Source: Leucobacter muris
GTDB taxonomy: Bacteria > Actinomycetota > Actinomycetes > Actinomycetales > Microbacteriaceae
Reading direction: 5' to 3'
Assembly: GCF_004028235.1 (NCBI RefSeq)
Contig: NZ_CP035037.1
Location: 1,736,001 to 1,800,000, forward strand
Length of the DNA stretch: 64,000 nucleotides
Shown here: piece by piece, positions 55,422-64,000 of the stretch
How the letters are laid out: every line of letters starts with the position of its first letter
Position numbering within the stretch: position 1 is the first letter of the stretch
Notes under the pieces: model-generated
Databases searched by the model: none
Told to the model about the DNA's origin: nothing
What the model saw: the letters and a program-made list of their open reading frames with translations, nothing else
Translations under genes and position numbers: made by a program

Positions 55422-58400
55422 GGGTCGCCTCCAGGATCTCGGACCAGACCCGCTCTCCGTCGGGGTCGACGCCCTGTTCGTTGGCGCGCTCGCGAATCTC
55501 GAGCACGCGCGAGTAGCCGCGCGGGATCAGTCGGGTGAAGCGCGCGAAAACGCGCTCGGGGTCGCTGTCGATCTCGTCGAGCAGCGCGGTGCCGAGCTCG
55601 GAACCGGTCTGCTCGACGTGCCGCTTCAGCAGCGCTGCGATCCGCTCGCGCAGTGCATCGTCGAGCGGGGTCAGGGTAAGCGCCCCTGACCCGAGCTCGG
55701 CCGAGTTCACGTTCGCGGGGTCGAGATCGAGGATCGCCGCCTCGCCGCCCGACATGCCGGCGCCGATGTTGCGCCCGGTGGGGCCGAGGATCAGGGCGAA
55801 TCCGCCCGTGAAGTACTCGAGCGCGTGGTCGCCCGCGCCCTCGACGACCGCGGTAGCGCCGGATCCGCGCACGAGGAAGCGCTCCCCCACCGTGCCCGCG
55901 ATCCACAGGCTGCCGCTCGTCGCGCCGTACCCGATGGTGTTGCCCGCGATCACGTTGCCCGACGCCGCGTGCCCGGCATCGGGGTGCGGGCGGATCGCGA
56001 TCTCGCCGCCCGAAAGCCCCTTGCCGACGTAGTCGTTGGCGTCTCCGATGAGGCGCAGCGTGATGCCGGCCGGGATGAAGGCGCCGAGCGACTGCCCAGC
56101 CGAGCCGGTGAGGGTGACGTCGATGGTCTCGGGGGCGAGGCCCGTCGCGCCGTATCGCTTCGTGACCTCGTGGCCGAGCATCGTGCCGACGGCGCGGTCG
56201 ATGTTGCGGATCGGCAGGTCGACCACCACCGGCTCGCGACGGTCGAGCGCGTCGGCCGCCATCTCGATGAGGCCCCGGTCGAAGTGCTCGTCGAGCTCGT
56301 GATCCTGCTCGCGGCCGTGCCGCCGCGGCTCGCTCTCGGGGAACGACGGGCCGCGCAGGATCGGCGTGAGGTCGAGACCCTCGGCCTTCCAGTGGCGGAT
56401 CGCGTCGTCGACGTCGAGCGCCGAGCTGTCGCCGACGGCCTCGCCGAGGGTGCGGTAGCCGAGGGAGGCGAGCAGCTCGCGCACCTCCTCGGCGATGAAG
56501 CGGAAGAAGTTGACCACGTGCTCGGCGCGGCCGGTGAAGCGCTCGCGCAGTTCGGGGTTCTGCGTGGCGACGCCCACCGGGCAGGTGTCGAGGTGGCAGA
56601 CGCGCATCATGATGCAGCCCGAGACGACGAGCGGGGCGGTCGCGAAGCCGAACTCCTCGGCGCCGAGCAGGGCGGCGACGACCACGTCGCGGCCGGTCTT
56701 CAGCTGGCCGTCCGCCTGCAGCACGACGCGTTCGCGCAGGCCGTTGAGCATGAGGGTCTGCTGGGCCTCGGCGAGGCCCAGCTCCCACGGGGAGCCGGCG
56801 TGCTTGAGCGAGTTCATGGGGCTCGCGCCCGTGCCGCCGTCATGGCCGGAGACGAGGATCACGTCGGAGAGGGCCTTTGCCACGCCCGCGGCGACCGGGC
56901 CGATGCCGCTCTGGGCGACGAGCTTGGTCGAGATGCGCGCGGCGGGGTTGGCCCGTTTGAGGTCGAAGATGAGCTGCTTGAGGTCTTCGATCGAGTAGAT
57001 GTCGTGGTGCGGGGGCGGCGAGATGAGCCCGACGCCCGGGGTGGCGTGGCGGGTGCGGGCGATCCACGGGTACATCTTCTGCGGCGGCAGCTGACCACCC
57101 TCGCCCGGCTTCGCCCCCTGGGCGAGCTTGATCTGGATCTCGTCGGCGTGCGTCAGGTACATCGAGGTGACGCCGAAGCGGCCCGACGCGACCTGCTTGA
57201 TCGCGCTGCGCCGCTCGGGGTCGAGCAGCCGATCCTCGGCCTCTCCGCCCTCGCCCGTGTTCGATTTGCCGCCGAGCATGTTCATGGCGATCGCGAGGGT
57301 CTGGTGCGCCTCGGGCGAGATCGATCCGTAGCTCATGGCGCCGGTCGCGAAGCGCTTGACGATCTCGCTCACCGGCTCGACCTCGCCGAGCGGCACGGGC
57401 GGCCGCTGGGGTGAGAGCCTGAAGAGGCCGCGCAGGGTCATGAGCCGCTGCTGCTGGTCGTTGACGCGGCGGGTGTACTCGGCGAATATCTCGCGGCGGC
57501 CCGTGCGGGTGGCGTGCTGCAGCTTGTAGATGGTCTCGGGGTCGAAGAGATGGGGCTCCTCGCCGCGCCGCCATCGGTACTCGCCGCCGGTCTCGAGCTT
57601 CTTGTGCGCGAGCGGGGCGGGGTCGTCGGGGTAGGCGGCGCGGTGGCGGGCGGCGACCTCGGCGGCGATCACGTCGAGGCCGACGCCGCCGAGCCGCGAG
57701 GCGGTACCGGTGAAGTAGCGGTCGACGAGCTGCTGCGAGAGGCCGATCGCCTCGAAGGTCTGCGCGCCGCAGTACGAGGCGACGGTCGAGATGCCCATCT
57801 TGCTCATCACTTTGAGCATGCCCTTGCCGAGCGACTTGATGAGCTTCGCGATCGCCTGCTCCTCGGTGACGCCCGCGATCGACCCGTCGCGCACGAGCAG
57901 CCCGACGGTCTCCATGGCGAGGTAGGGGTTGACGGCGGCGGCGCCGTAGCCGATGAGGGCCGCGACGTGGTGCACCTCGCGCACGTCGCCCGCCTCGGCG
58001 ATGAGCGCGACGCTCATGCGCTGCCCCTCGCGGATGAGGTGGTGGTGCACCGCCGAGACGGCGAGTAACGACGGCACGGGGGCGAGGTCCTTGTTGGAGT
58101 CGCGATCGGACAGGATGATGAACTCGGCCCCCGCCTCGATCGCGGCGCTCGCCTCCCAGCACATCGTCTCGAGCCGGTCGGCGAGGCCCTTTGCGTCGTA
58201 GTCGACGGGGTACAGACCGCGGATCGTGACCGCGCGCTCGCGCTCGGGGTCGTCGCCGAAGTGCTGGATGCGCGCGAGCGCGTCGTTGTCGATGACCGGG
58301 AAGTCGAGGATCACCTGACGGGCATGGTCGACCGACTGCGTGAGCAGGTTCTGCTGCGGCCCGATGCTCGTGACGAGGCTCGTGACCAGCTCTTCCCGCA

Positions 58401-60009
58401 GCGCGTCGAGCGGCGGGTTGGTGACCTGCGCGAACTGCTGCACGAAGTAGTCGTAGATGTGGCGCGGCCGCTCCGAGAGCGCCGCGATCGGCGTATCGGT
58501 GCCCATCGCCGCGATCGGCTCGATGCCGTCGCGAGCCATGGGGGTGAGCAGCAGCCGCAGCTCCTCCTCGGTGTAGCCGAAGGTGCGCTGGCGCCGGCTG
58601 ATCGAGGCCGGGGGGTGCACGAGGTGCTCGCGCTCGGGCTGTTCGGAGAGCCGGATGCGTCCCTCCTCGAGCCACTCGCCCCAGGGGGCGAGGTTCGCGA
58701 GCTCCCGCTTCACGGCCTCGTCCTCGCGGATGGTGCCGCTCGCGAGATCGACCGCGAGCATGCGGCCGGGCTGAAGACGCCCGCGTCGGATCACCCGGTC
58801 GGGGGCGATGTCGAGCACACCGGTCTCGCTGGCGATCACCATGACGCCGTCGCTGGTCACGAGGAAGCGGCCGGGGCGCAGGCCGTTGCGGTCGAGGGTT
58901 GCGACCAGCTCGGTGCCGTCGGTGGCGATCATCGCGGCGGGCCCGTCCCACGGCTCCATCACGAGCGAGTGGTATTCGAGGAAGCTGACGAGGTCGGGGT
59001 GCAGGCCGGTCTCGGATTCCCAGGCCTCGGGCACCATCATGGCGAGCGCGTGCGGCAGCGAGCGGCCCGCGCGCACCAGCAGCTCGAGCACCTCGTCGAA
59101 GCTGGCCGAGTCGCTGCCGCCCTCCGAGCAGACCGGGGAGAGCTGCCGCACGTCGCCGAGCAGCGGGCTCTCGAGCTGCGCCTCGCGCGCCCGCATCCAG
59201 TTGCGATTGCCGCGCACGGTGTTGATCTCGCCGTTGTGAGCGACGAGGCGCAGCGGTTGGGCGAGATGCCATGAGGGGAAGGTGTTGGTCGAGTAGCGCG
59301 AGTGCACGATGGCGAAGCGGCTCTCGAAGCGCTCGTCGGACAGCTCGGGGTAGAAGCCGGGCAGCTGCAGCGTGGTGACCATTCCCTTGTACACGATCGT
59401 GCGGGCGCCGAGCGACGGCAGGTAGCAGCCCGTCTCGTGCTGGATGCGCTTGCGGGTGCGGAACGCGCGCCGCTCGAGCTGATCCGTGTCGACCGCCTCG
59501 CCGCTCGCGGGCACGAGCACGAGCTGCTCGATGACCGGGCTGACGGCGCGGGCGCTCTCGCCGAGCACCTCGGGGCGCACGGCGACGGGCCTCCAGGCGA
59601 GCACCGAGAGGCCTTCCTCGGCCGCGATGGCGCCGATGCGATACCGCACCGCCTGGCGTTCGGTCGACGCCTGGGGCAGGAACGCGAGCCCCGCAGCGTA
59701 GCCGCCGGCCGCGGGCAGGCGCAGACGGGCGTCGTGCTCGGCGAGGACCTCTCGGATGAAGCGGTCGGGCAGATCGCTCAGGATGCCCGCGCCGTCGCCC
59801 GTTCCCGCGTCGGAGCCGACCGCGCCGCGATGCTCGAGGTGCTCGAGCGCCTCGAGCGCGAGGGAGACGATCTCGTGGCTCGGCTCGCCCGTGAGCGACA
59901 CGACCGACGCGAGGCCGCAGGCGTCGCGCTCATCGGCGGGGTCGTAGAGCCCGACGCGCTCGGGGAAGCCGGCGGGGCTGGCGGTGGGGGTCGCTGCTCG
60001 GTCGCTCAT
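55414..60009 (-). CDS. gltB: Glutamate synthase large subunit
   Basis: A 1531-residue GOGAT making two glutamates from glutamine and 2-oxoglutarate. The N-terminal nucleophile Cys is C31 (DERDACGLAS), after a 30-residue propeptide. The central and FMN domains are complete, the 3Fe-4S cysteines C1132, C1138 and C1143 are in CIMMRVCHLDTCPVG, and a C-terminal glycine-rich GXGXG beta-helix domain follows. GAGAGGACG precedes the ATG. Length equals the family norm. Confidence 0.98.
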   Translation of the reverse strand: MSDRAATPTASPAGFPERVGLYDPADERDACGLASVVSLTGEPSHEIVSLALEALEHLEHRGAVGSDAGTGDGAGILSDLPDRFIREVLAEHDARLRLPAAGGYAAGLAFLPQASTERQAVRYRIGAIAAEEGLSVLAWRPVAVRPEVLGESARAVSPVIEQLVLVPASGEAVDTDQLERRAFRTRKRIQHETGCYLPSLGARTIVYKGMVTTLQLPGFYPELSDERFESRFAIVHSRYSTNTFPSWHLAQPLRLVAHNGEINTVRGNRNWMRAREAQLESPLLGDVRQLSPVCSEGGSDSASFDEVLELLVRAGRSLPHALAMMVPEAWESETGLHPDLVSFLEYHSLVMEPWDGPAAMIATDGTELVATLDRNGLRPGRFLVTSDGVMVIASETGVLDIAPDRVIRRGRLQPGRMLAVDLASGTIREDEAVKRELANLAPWGEWLEEGRIRLSEQPEREHLVHPPASISRRQRTFGYTEEELRLLLTPMARDGIEPIAAMGTDTPIAALSERPRHIYDYFVQQFAQVTNPPLDALREELVTSLVTSIGPQQNLLTQSVDHARQVILDFPVIDNDALARIQHFGDDPERERAVTIRGLYPVDYDAKGLADRLETMCWEASAAIEAGAEFIILSDRDSNKDLAPVPSLLAVSAVHHHLIREGQRMSVALIAEAGDVREVHHVAALIGYGAAAVNPYLAMETVGLLVRDGSIAGVTEEQAIAKLIKSLGKGMLKVMSKMGISTVASYCGAQTFEAIGLSQQLVDRYFTGTASRLGGVGLDVIAAEVAARHRAAYPDDPAPLAHKKLETGGEYRWRRGEEPHLFDPETIYKLQHATRTGRREIFAEYTRRVNDQQQRLMTLRGLFRLSPQRPPVPLGEVEPVSEIVKRFATGAMSYGSISPEAHQTLAIAMNMLGGKSNTGEGGEAEDRLLDPERRSAIKQVASGRFGVTSMYLTHADEIQIKLAQGAKPGEGGQLPPQKMYPWIARTRHATPGVGLISPPPHHDIYSIEDLKQLIFDLKRANPAARISTKLVAQSGIGPVAAGVAKALSDVILVSGHDGGTGASPMNSLKHAGSPWELGLAEAQQTLMLNGLRERVVLQADGQLKTGRDVVVAALLGAEEFGFATAPLVVSGCIMMRVCHLDTCPVGVATQNPELRERFTGRAEHVVNFFRFIAEEVRELLASLGYRTLGEAVGDSSALDVDDAIRHWKAEGLDLTPILRGPSFPESEPRRHGREQDHELDEHFDRGLIEMAADALDRREPVVVDLPIRNIDRAVGTMLGHEVTKRYGATGLAPETIDVTLTGSAGQSLGAFIPAGITLRLIGDANDYVGKGLSGGEIAIRPHPDAGHAASGNVIAGNTIGYGATSGSLWIAGTVGERFLVRGSGATAVVEGAGDHALEYFTGGFALILGPTGRNIGAGMSGGEAAILDLDPANVNSAELGSGALTLTPLDDALRERIAALLKRHVEQTGSELGTALLDEIDSDPERVFARFTRLIPRGYSRVLEIRERANEQGVDPDGERVWSEILEATHG

Positions 60010-60116
60010 CGACGTCCTCTCTCTCGGCGGGACGTCGGCGGCCCGGGCGGAGCCACCGATGGGGAATCATCTGCGACAGCGCCGTCGCAGCGCGCCATGG
60101 TGGCTGTGGAGGGGCC

Positions 60117-60122
60117 AGTTTA
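60117..60122 (-). promoter_or_regulatory. -10 hexamer for gltBD
   Basis: Minus-strand TAAACT, giving a leader of about 100 nt; the 6+6-bp dyad CGTTTC/GAAACG ends 6 bp upstream of it, a possible operator. Confidence 0.5.
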
Positions 60123-60295
60123 CCAGTCGTTTCTTCGGCGAAACGAATCGGCTAACGCACTTTATGCACAGCATTCACGATCCGATACTTCTCCTCGAAA
60201 TATTCTGCGGAACATCTTGACAATCTCCGAACGGTCGCATTTCACGAAACATAACCGAAACACTGCCGTCGTCCTTCCGAAACCGGGCGCGAAAA

Positions 60296-60355
60296 AGCCG
60301 GTGTGCGATAGTCGCCACCCCGTTCATCGGAGCGTTCGACTATCGCCCACCGGCT
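60296..60355 (-). terminator. Terminator of the SDR gene
   Basis: 19-bp stem (arms 60296-60314 and 60337-60355, one mismatch) with a T-run (TTTTTC) on the minus strand directly after it. Confidence 0.8.
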
Positions 60356-60441
60356 GAATCGGCGCGGAACCGCTCGTGCTCCGCCACACCCGAGGAGCAC
60401 GGAGCGACCGCGGTCGCACCGGAGCGCGACCGCGGATCCGG

Positions 60442-61209
60442 TCACGCGTCGCCGTCGAAGCTGCTCGTGTCGCCGACCAGTCGCGTGTGGTCGGCGGGCA
60501 CCGGATCGACCGCGGCGCGCGCCACCTCGGCCGCGAACTCCGAGACGTTGTAGAGTTTGCCGGCCTGCTCGCGGCGCTGCTCGATCGCGCCCGGGTTGAG
60601 GCGGTTCAGCAGGGTCGCCGTGACGGTGCCCTCGATCATGTCGCCCGAGACCACGGTGAAGCCGATCCCGCGCTCCTCGAGCTCCGGGATGCGCTCGCGC
60701 AGCGCGTCCTCGCCGGCTCGCTTCGAGAGCGCCACACCCTCGTACTCGGGCATCGTGGGGGTGGTGCGGATGAAGTGGGCCTGGTGGCTCGTGACGAACA
60801 CCACGCGCGAGCCCTCGCCGAGGAGCGGCAGCGCGGCGTCGAGCACCGACAGCTGCGCGTCTCGGTTGAGCTTCAGCGCGTAATCCTCCTCCATGCCGCT
60901 CTCCATGCCGCCCGAAGCGTTGAGCACGAGGATGTCGAGGCCGCCGAACTCCTCGCGCACGGCCTCCATCATCGCCTCGACCGAGTCGGGATCGGTGAGG
61001 TCGGCGCCCTGCACGAGCGCGCGCACGCCCAGCTCGCGCAGCTGCGCGGCGAGCTTCTCGGCGCGCGGAGCCTTGTTGCGGAAGTTGACGACCACGTCGG
61101 CGCCCGCCTCGGCGAAGTACCGGACGGTGTCGGCTCCGATCCCGCGGGAGGATCCCGTCACGAGCGCGCGGCGACCGGAGAGAGTGCCCGGTTCAAGAAT
61201 CTGAGTCAC
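60442..61209 (-). CDS. Atypical SDR oxidoreductase
   Basis: A 255-residue Rossmann protein with TGSSRGIGADTVRYF and NASGG. Where classical SDRs have YxxxK, this one reads EYEGVALSK: the Lys and Ser are kept, but the Tyr four residues before Lys is Val, with a Tyr three residues earlier. It may be a non-enzymatic or altered-site member. GTG 61209 has GAGGAG 6 bp upstream. Single gene, divergent from rbpA. Confidence 0.82.
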   Translation of the reverse strand: MTQILEPGTLSGRRALVTGSSRGIGADTVRYFAEAGADVVVNFRNKAPRAEKLAAQLRELGVRALVQGADLTDPDSVEAMMEAVREEFGGLDILVLNASGGMESGMEEDYALKLNRDAQLSVLDAALPLLGEGSRVVFVTSHQAHFIRTTPTMPEYEGVALSKRAGEDALRERIPELEERGIGFTVVSGDMIEGTVTATLLNRLNPGAIEQRREQAGKLYNVSEFAAEVARAAVDPVPADHTRLVGDTSSFDGDA

Positions 61210-61310
61210 AAGTGCTCCTCGTCGTTTCGAAATACGTGCCTCCCAGAGTAGTGGACCTTGCATCCTGAGCAGCCCATGTACAGGGGTATCGCGAACCCGT
61301 CGCGAACGAG

Positions 61311-61316
61311 TACGCT
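61311..61316 (+). promoter_or_regulatory. -10 hexamer for rbpA (second copy)
   Basis: TACGCT, giving a leader of about 67 nt before ATG 61389. Confidence 0.5.
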
Positions 61317-61388
61317 GCAATGAACGGCAGGGGCGCCCGCGGGTCCGTGGGCGCTCCCACCCGCACATCACCGGCGAGGAGGTCCAGC

Positions 61389-61745
61389 ATGGCTGATCGA
61401 ACGCTCCGAGGAACGCGTATCGGCTCGACGAGTCTGCAGGGTGAAGAGGGCGTCGAGCTCTCGCCCAGACGCACCGTCGAGTACCTGACCGATCGCGGGG
61501 TGCGCTTCAGCGTGCTCTTCGACGCCGACGCCGAGCCCCCGGCCGAGTGGGTGGATCAGAAGAGCGGCGAGATCGGGTTCCTCGACGACGAGGCCGGGCG
61601 CGCAGCGCGCGCCGAGTTCGAGGAGAAGGAGTCCTCGCAGCGCACCCCGTGGGACATGCTCATCGAGCGCCGGACCCGCGAAGAGCTCGAGGAACTGCTC
61701 GAGGAGCGTCTGCAGCTGCTGCGCGCCCGCCGCGGCGCCAAGTAG
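61389..61745 (+). CDS. rbpA: RNA polymerase-binding protein RbpA (second copy)
   Basis: A 118-residue RbpA of the mycobacterial/Streptomyces type: N-terminal MADRTLRGTRIGSTSLQGEE, core region RRTVEYLTDRGVRFSVLFDA, and the sigma-binding C-terminal helix region TPWDMLIERRTREELEELLE. The core domain has no cysteine at all, so it cannot bind zinc, as reported for mycobacterial RbpA. GAGGAGG precedes the ATG. Its last 86 bp are antisense to lnt. Confidence 0.93.
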   Translation: MADRTLRGTRIGSTSLQGEEGVELSPRRTVEYLTDRGVRFSVLFDADAEPPAEWVDQKSGEIGFLDDEAGRAARAEFEEKESSQRTPWDMLIERRTREELEELLEERLQLLRARRGAK

Positions 61746-63345
61746 CGGCCGCGGCCACCGCGCACCCGAGCGCTCCCATCGCCATCCAGAAGGCGGCGAT
61801 CGCGGATCCGGCGTTCAAGGCCGGGGTCTTGCCCTCCACCAAGGGCACCTCGGCGACCATCGCATCGGCGGTGAAGGGCGTCAGCGTCGCGAGATCCCCG
61901 CCGTCGGGCGCGACCACCGCGCTCGTGCCCACCGTGGAGATGTTGACGAGCGCGCGACCGGTCTCGACGGCACGCAGCCGCGCGATCGCGAGTTGCTGAG
62001 CGCTCTCATCGGTGCGCCCGAAGTCGGCGTTGTTCGTCTGCGCGAAGATCACCTCGGCGCCGTCGCCCCCCATCGCAACCGCCTGCGCATCGAAGATGAT
62101 GTCGAAGCAGATCGCGAGCCCCGCCCGCACGGGCCCCGCTGCCGAGGGCACCTCGAAGGCGGCCGGCAGCACACCCGCCGTGTACTCGAGCTGCACGAGA
62201 TCGACGAGGTCGGGGGCGAGAGCGCGGAAGAACTCTCGATTGGGCATGTACTCCGCGAACGGCACCGGATACCGCTTGTCGTATCGCCCGGGCTCGGCAC
62301 CCTCCGGCCCCCAGATCAGCGAGCTGTTGGTGTAACTGCCGTCGGGGTTCGCGAGGATCGTGCCGACCACGATCGGCGCTCCGGCCCGTTTCGCGAGGCG
62401 TGCCACCCGCTGCGCCGCGAGCGGGTTGTCGGGCAGCGCGAACTCGGCGCTGTTCTCCGGCCAGACGATCACGTCGACGGTCTCGTCATCGGCTTCGAGA
62501 CGGTCGAGCAGTTCCTCGGTCGCGGCCACGTGATCACGGAGCACGTCGCCCGACTCGCGGTCGTCGAAGATGCCCGACTTCGAATCGCCCTGCACCGCGG
62601 CGACGCGAAGGGCGCCCGTCTGCGGCAACGGCGGCGCCGGCACGAGTGCCATCACGAGCAGGAGCACCAGCGCGGCGGCGGCGGCCGGCAGCACGGGACC
62701 GCGGAGCCGGGCACCGCCGATCCCGGAGGCGCCGATCCCTGAGGCGCCGACCGCCGCCGAGCGGCGCGAGAGGAGCGCGGCGACCGGCAGCGCGCAGGCG
62801 AGCGCGAGCAGCCCCGAGAGGCCCGCGAAGCCGACCCACGACACCGCCTGCGCGAGCGGCCCGTCGGCCTGCGTGTGCGCGAGGCGCCCCCACGCGAAGC
62901 CGCCGTACGGCCACGACCCCTGCACCTGCTCGCGCAGCACCCACAGCCCGGCGGCCGCGAGCGACTGCGCGACCACGAGTGCTCCGACGCGCTCCGAGAA
63001 CCAGGGCAGGCGCGCGATGCCCCGCGTCGCCGCCGCGGCCGCAATGCCGAACAGCGCGAACCAGAGCACCATCACCGCGCAGAGGCCGAGCCACGGCACC
63101 GGCCCGAGGTAGAGCGTGAGCCACGAGATGTGGGGCGCCCAGAACGCCGCACCAGCGACGAGACCCGCCTGCAGCCCGATCTGCCAGGGCTGCTGCCAGA
63201 CCGAGGCGAAGACGAGAGCGGCCCCCGCGATCGCTGCGGGCCACCAGGCGAGCGCCGGACTCGCCACGTCGAGCAGGTACCCGCCGGCGGCCGCCGCGAT
63301 CAGCGACACCCACCACGGCAGACGCGCGATGAGCGTCGGGGTCAT
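61660..63345 (-). CDS. lnt: Apolipoprotein N-acyltransferase
   Basis: A 561-residue Lnt with N-terminal helices (about 1-240) and a nitrilase-type domain. Catalytic residues: Glu in VWPENSAEF, Lys in YDKRYPVPFAEYMP and Cys in AICFDIIFD. It adds the third acyl chain to lipoproteins such as CtaC. The C-terminal 28 residues are basic and run antisense into rbpA. Start ATG overlaps the helicase stop (ATGA). Confidence 0.94.
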   Translation of the reverse strand: MTPTLIARLPWWVSLIAAAAGGYLLDVASPALAWWPAAIAGAALVFASVWQQPWQIGLQAGLVAGAAFWAPHISWLTLYLGPVPWLGLCAVMVLWFALFGIAAAAATRGIARLPWFSERVGALVVAQSLAAAGLWVLREQVQGSWPYGGFAWGRLAHTQADGPLAQAVSWVGFAGLSGLLALACALPVAALLSRRSAAVGASGIGASGIGGARLRGPVLPAAAAALVLLLVMALVPAPPLPQTGALRVAAVQGDSKSGIFDDRESGDVLRDHVAATEELLDRLEADDETVDVIVWPENSAEFALPDNPLAAQRVARLAKRAGAPIVVGTILANPDGSYTNSSLIWGPEGAEPGRYDKRYPVPFAEYMPNREFFRALAPDLVDLVQLEYTAGVLPAAFEVPSAAGPVRAGLAICFDIIFDAQAVAMGGDGAEVIFAQTNNADFGRTDESAQQLAIARLRAVETGRALVNISTVGTSAVVAPDGGDLATLTPFTADAMVAEVPLVEGKTPALNAGSAIAAFWMAMGALGCAVAAAATWRRGGRAAAADAPRAVPRALRGSGAR

Positions 63346-64000
63346 GAGGTGCTCGATGCCTCGACGATGCCGCGGCGCACGCCGCGCTTCGCCTCGCGAG
63401 CGAGCCGGGCCAGCTCGCCGAGGCGATCCTCATCGAGACCGCTCAGCACGGCCGTCTCGCACGCCTGGGCGATCTGGTCGAGCAGGTCGATCGTCTGCTT
63501 CGCCCAGCGCACGAAGTCGCCGGCGCCGATGCCGGAGCGCTCGAGCACGAGTTCGATGGGGGTGCCCGCAGCCCAGGCGTGCATCGCGGCGGCGAGGCCG
63601 GCGTGCGGCATTTCACTGCGCGGCAGCCGGTGTCGCTCGGCCAGGTCGTCGAGCTCGACCCACAGGTCGAGTACCCGGTCGTGCGCGGCCGCGAAGAGGC
63701 GCCCGCCTGGCAGGCTCGGCTCACCCTCGTCGTCGCGCCGCGGTTCGTAGCTCAGCACGCAGCACATCGCCGCGAGACCGGCCGCGTCGAGTCCGCGCAG
63801 CGCGTCTCGGCGTAGGCACTCGGCTACCAGCAGGTCGCGCTCGCCGTAGATGCGGCGCAGCAATTCGCCCCACGGGGCGACCTCGGGCTCGTTCGACGGC
63901 CCGTTCAGGTAGTCGAGGTCGAACAGCAGCTCGACCACTCGGTCGAAGACGCGGGCGATCGTGCCCGTGCGCGACGCGATCTGGCGGCGCCCGCGCTCGA
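63342..64000 (-). CDS. helY: DEAD/DEAH RNA helicase HelY-type, C-terminal part (partial)
   Basis: Open to the window edge; the visible 219 residues are the DSHCT domain of Ski2/Mtr4-like helicases: DRVVELLFDLDYLNG, LAAMCCVLSYEPRRDDEGEP, MHAWAAGTPIELVLERSGIGAGDFVRW and KQTIDLLDQIAQA. Helicase core motifs lie beyond the window. Directly upstream of lnt with a 4-bp overlap, as in other actinobacteria. Confidence 0.9.
   Translation of the reverse strand, partial: ERGRRQIASRTGTIARVFDRVVELLFDLDYLNGPSNEPEVAPWGELLRRIYGERDLLVAECLRRDALRGLDAAGLAAMCCVLSYEPRRDDEGEPSLPGGRLFAAAHDRVLDLWVELDDLAERHRLPRSEMPHAGLAAAMHAWAAGTPIELVLERSGIGAGDFVRWAKQTIDLLDQIAQACETAVLSGLDEDRLGELARLAREAKRGVRRGIVEASSTS

Larger units (their letters stand above)
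60010..60441. other. Upstream region of gltB, relatively A+T-rich
   Basis: 432 bp without a supported gene; holds the gltB promoter, a CGTTTC/GAAACG dyad (60128-60145), GAAAC-n6-GAAAC (60246-60261) and the terminator of the SDR gene. A further 10-bp dyad CCGCGGTCGC lies near 60410-60436. Confidence 0.6.

Overview
The window is high-GC actinobacterial chromosome, most likely from the Microbacteriaceae (Micrococcales); Leucobacter or a near relative is my guess from gene order and protein style, not a tested assignment. Supporting signs are an actinobacterial QcrCAB/CtaCDEF respiratory chain, the Suf operon with a Rieske ferredoxin, OpcA, RbpA, DUF3043 and DUF3099 proteins, frequent GTG/TTG starts, 4-bp ATGA/GTGA/TTGA gene overlaps, and many start codons placed 5-8 bp after a TAnnnT hexamer (leaderless transcripts). 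There is no phage, plasmid, CRISPR array or insertion sequence that I can recognise. It is mostly core metabolism with a few striking non-coding stretches.

Layout. 0-5.2 kb: 3' end of one rbpA, then tkt-tal-pgi on the minus strand. 5.2-11 kb: ctaB and a cystathionine gamma-synthase-like gene, a DUF559-type nuclease gene, a roughly 0.9-kb repeat-rich gap with three related hairpins, and ctaA. 11.2-19.9 kb: one long plus-strand gene string, sufB-sufD-Rieske-sufC-sufT-zwf-opcA-gnd-pgl, in which zwf carries an apparent +1 frameshift in a run of seven C. 20-31.4 kb: ABC-F protein, cupin, cutinase-like lipoprotein, SURF1/small Cys protein/DUF3099, fabG, serB, a lone ABC ATPase, rpmE2 (type B bL31) with a structured leader, DEDDh exonuclease, hydrolase-TrmH-PAP2. 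31.4-32.06 kb: a gene-free stretch holding a strong dif-like XerCD site. 32-36 kb: DUF418 protein, trpF, hydrolase, M23 peptidase.

36-47 kb: trpD, then ctaE-qcrCAB (plus) facing ctaC-ctaD-ctaF (minus), with a methyltransferase, a GNAT acetyltransferase and a TetR regulator between them, then erpA and a DUF3043 protein. 47.8-53.8 kb: pyrD, nrdR, hisD (minus), a TauE/SafE permease, a large methyltransferase and an NAD(P)-binding protein. 53.9-60 kb: gltBD. 60.4-64 kb: an atypical SDR, a second rbpA, lnt overlapping rbpA tail-to-tail, and the 3' part of helY.

Functional links. CtaA/CtaB make haem A for the CtaCDEF oxidase that accepts electrons from QcrCAB, and SURF1 assists oxidase assembly. 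SufBCD/SufT/ErpA supply Fe-S clusters used by QcrA, the Rieske ferredoxin and GltBD. zwf-opcA-gnd-pgl and tkt-tal-pgi form the pentose-phosphate pathway and feed NADPH to GltBD and FabG.
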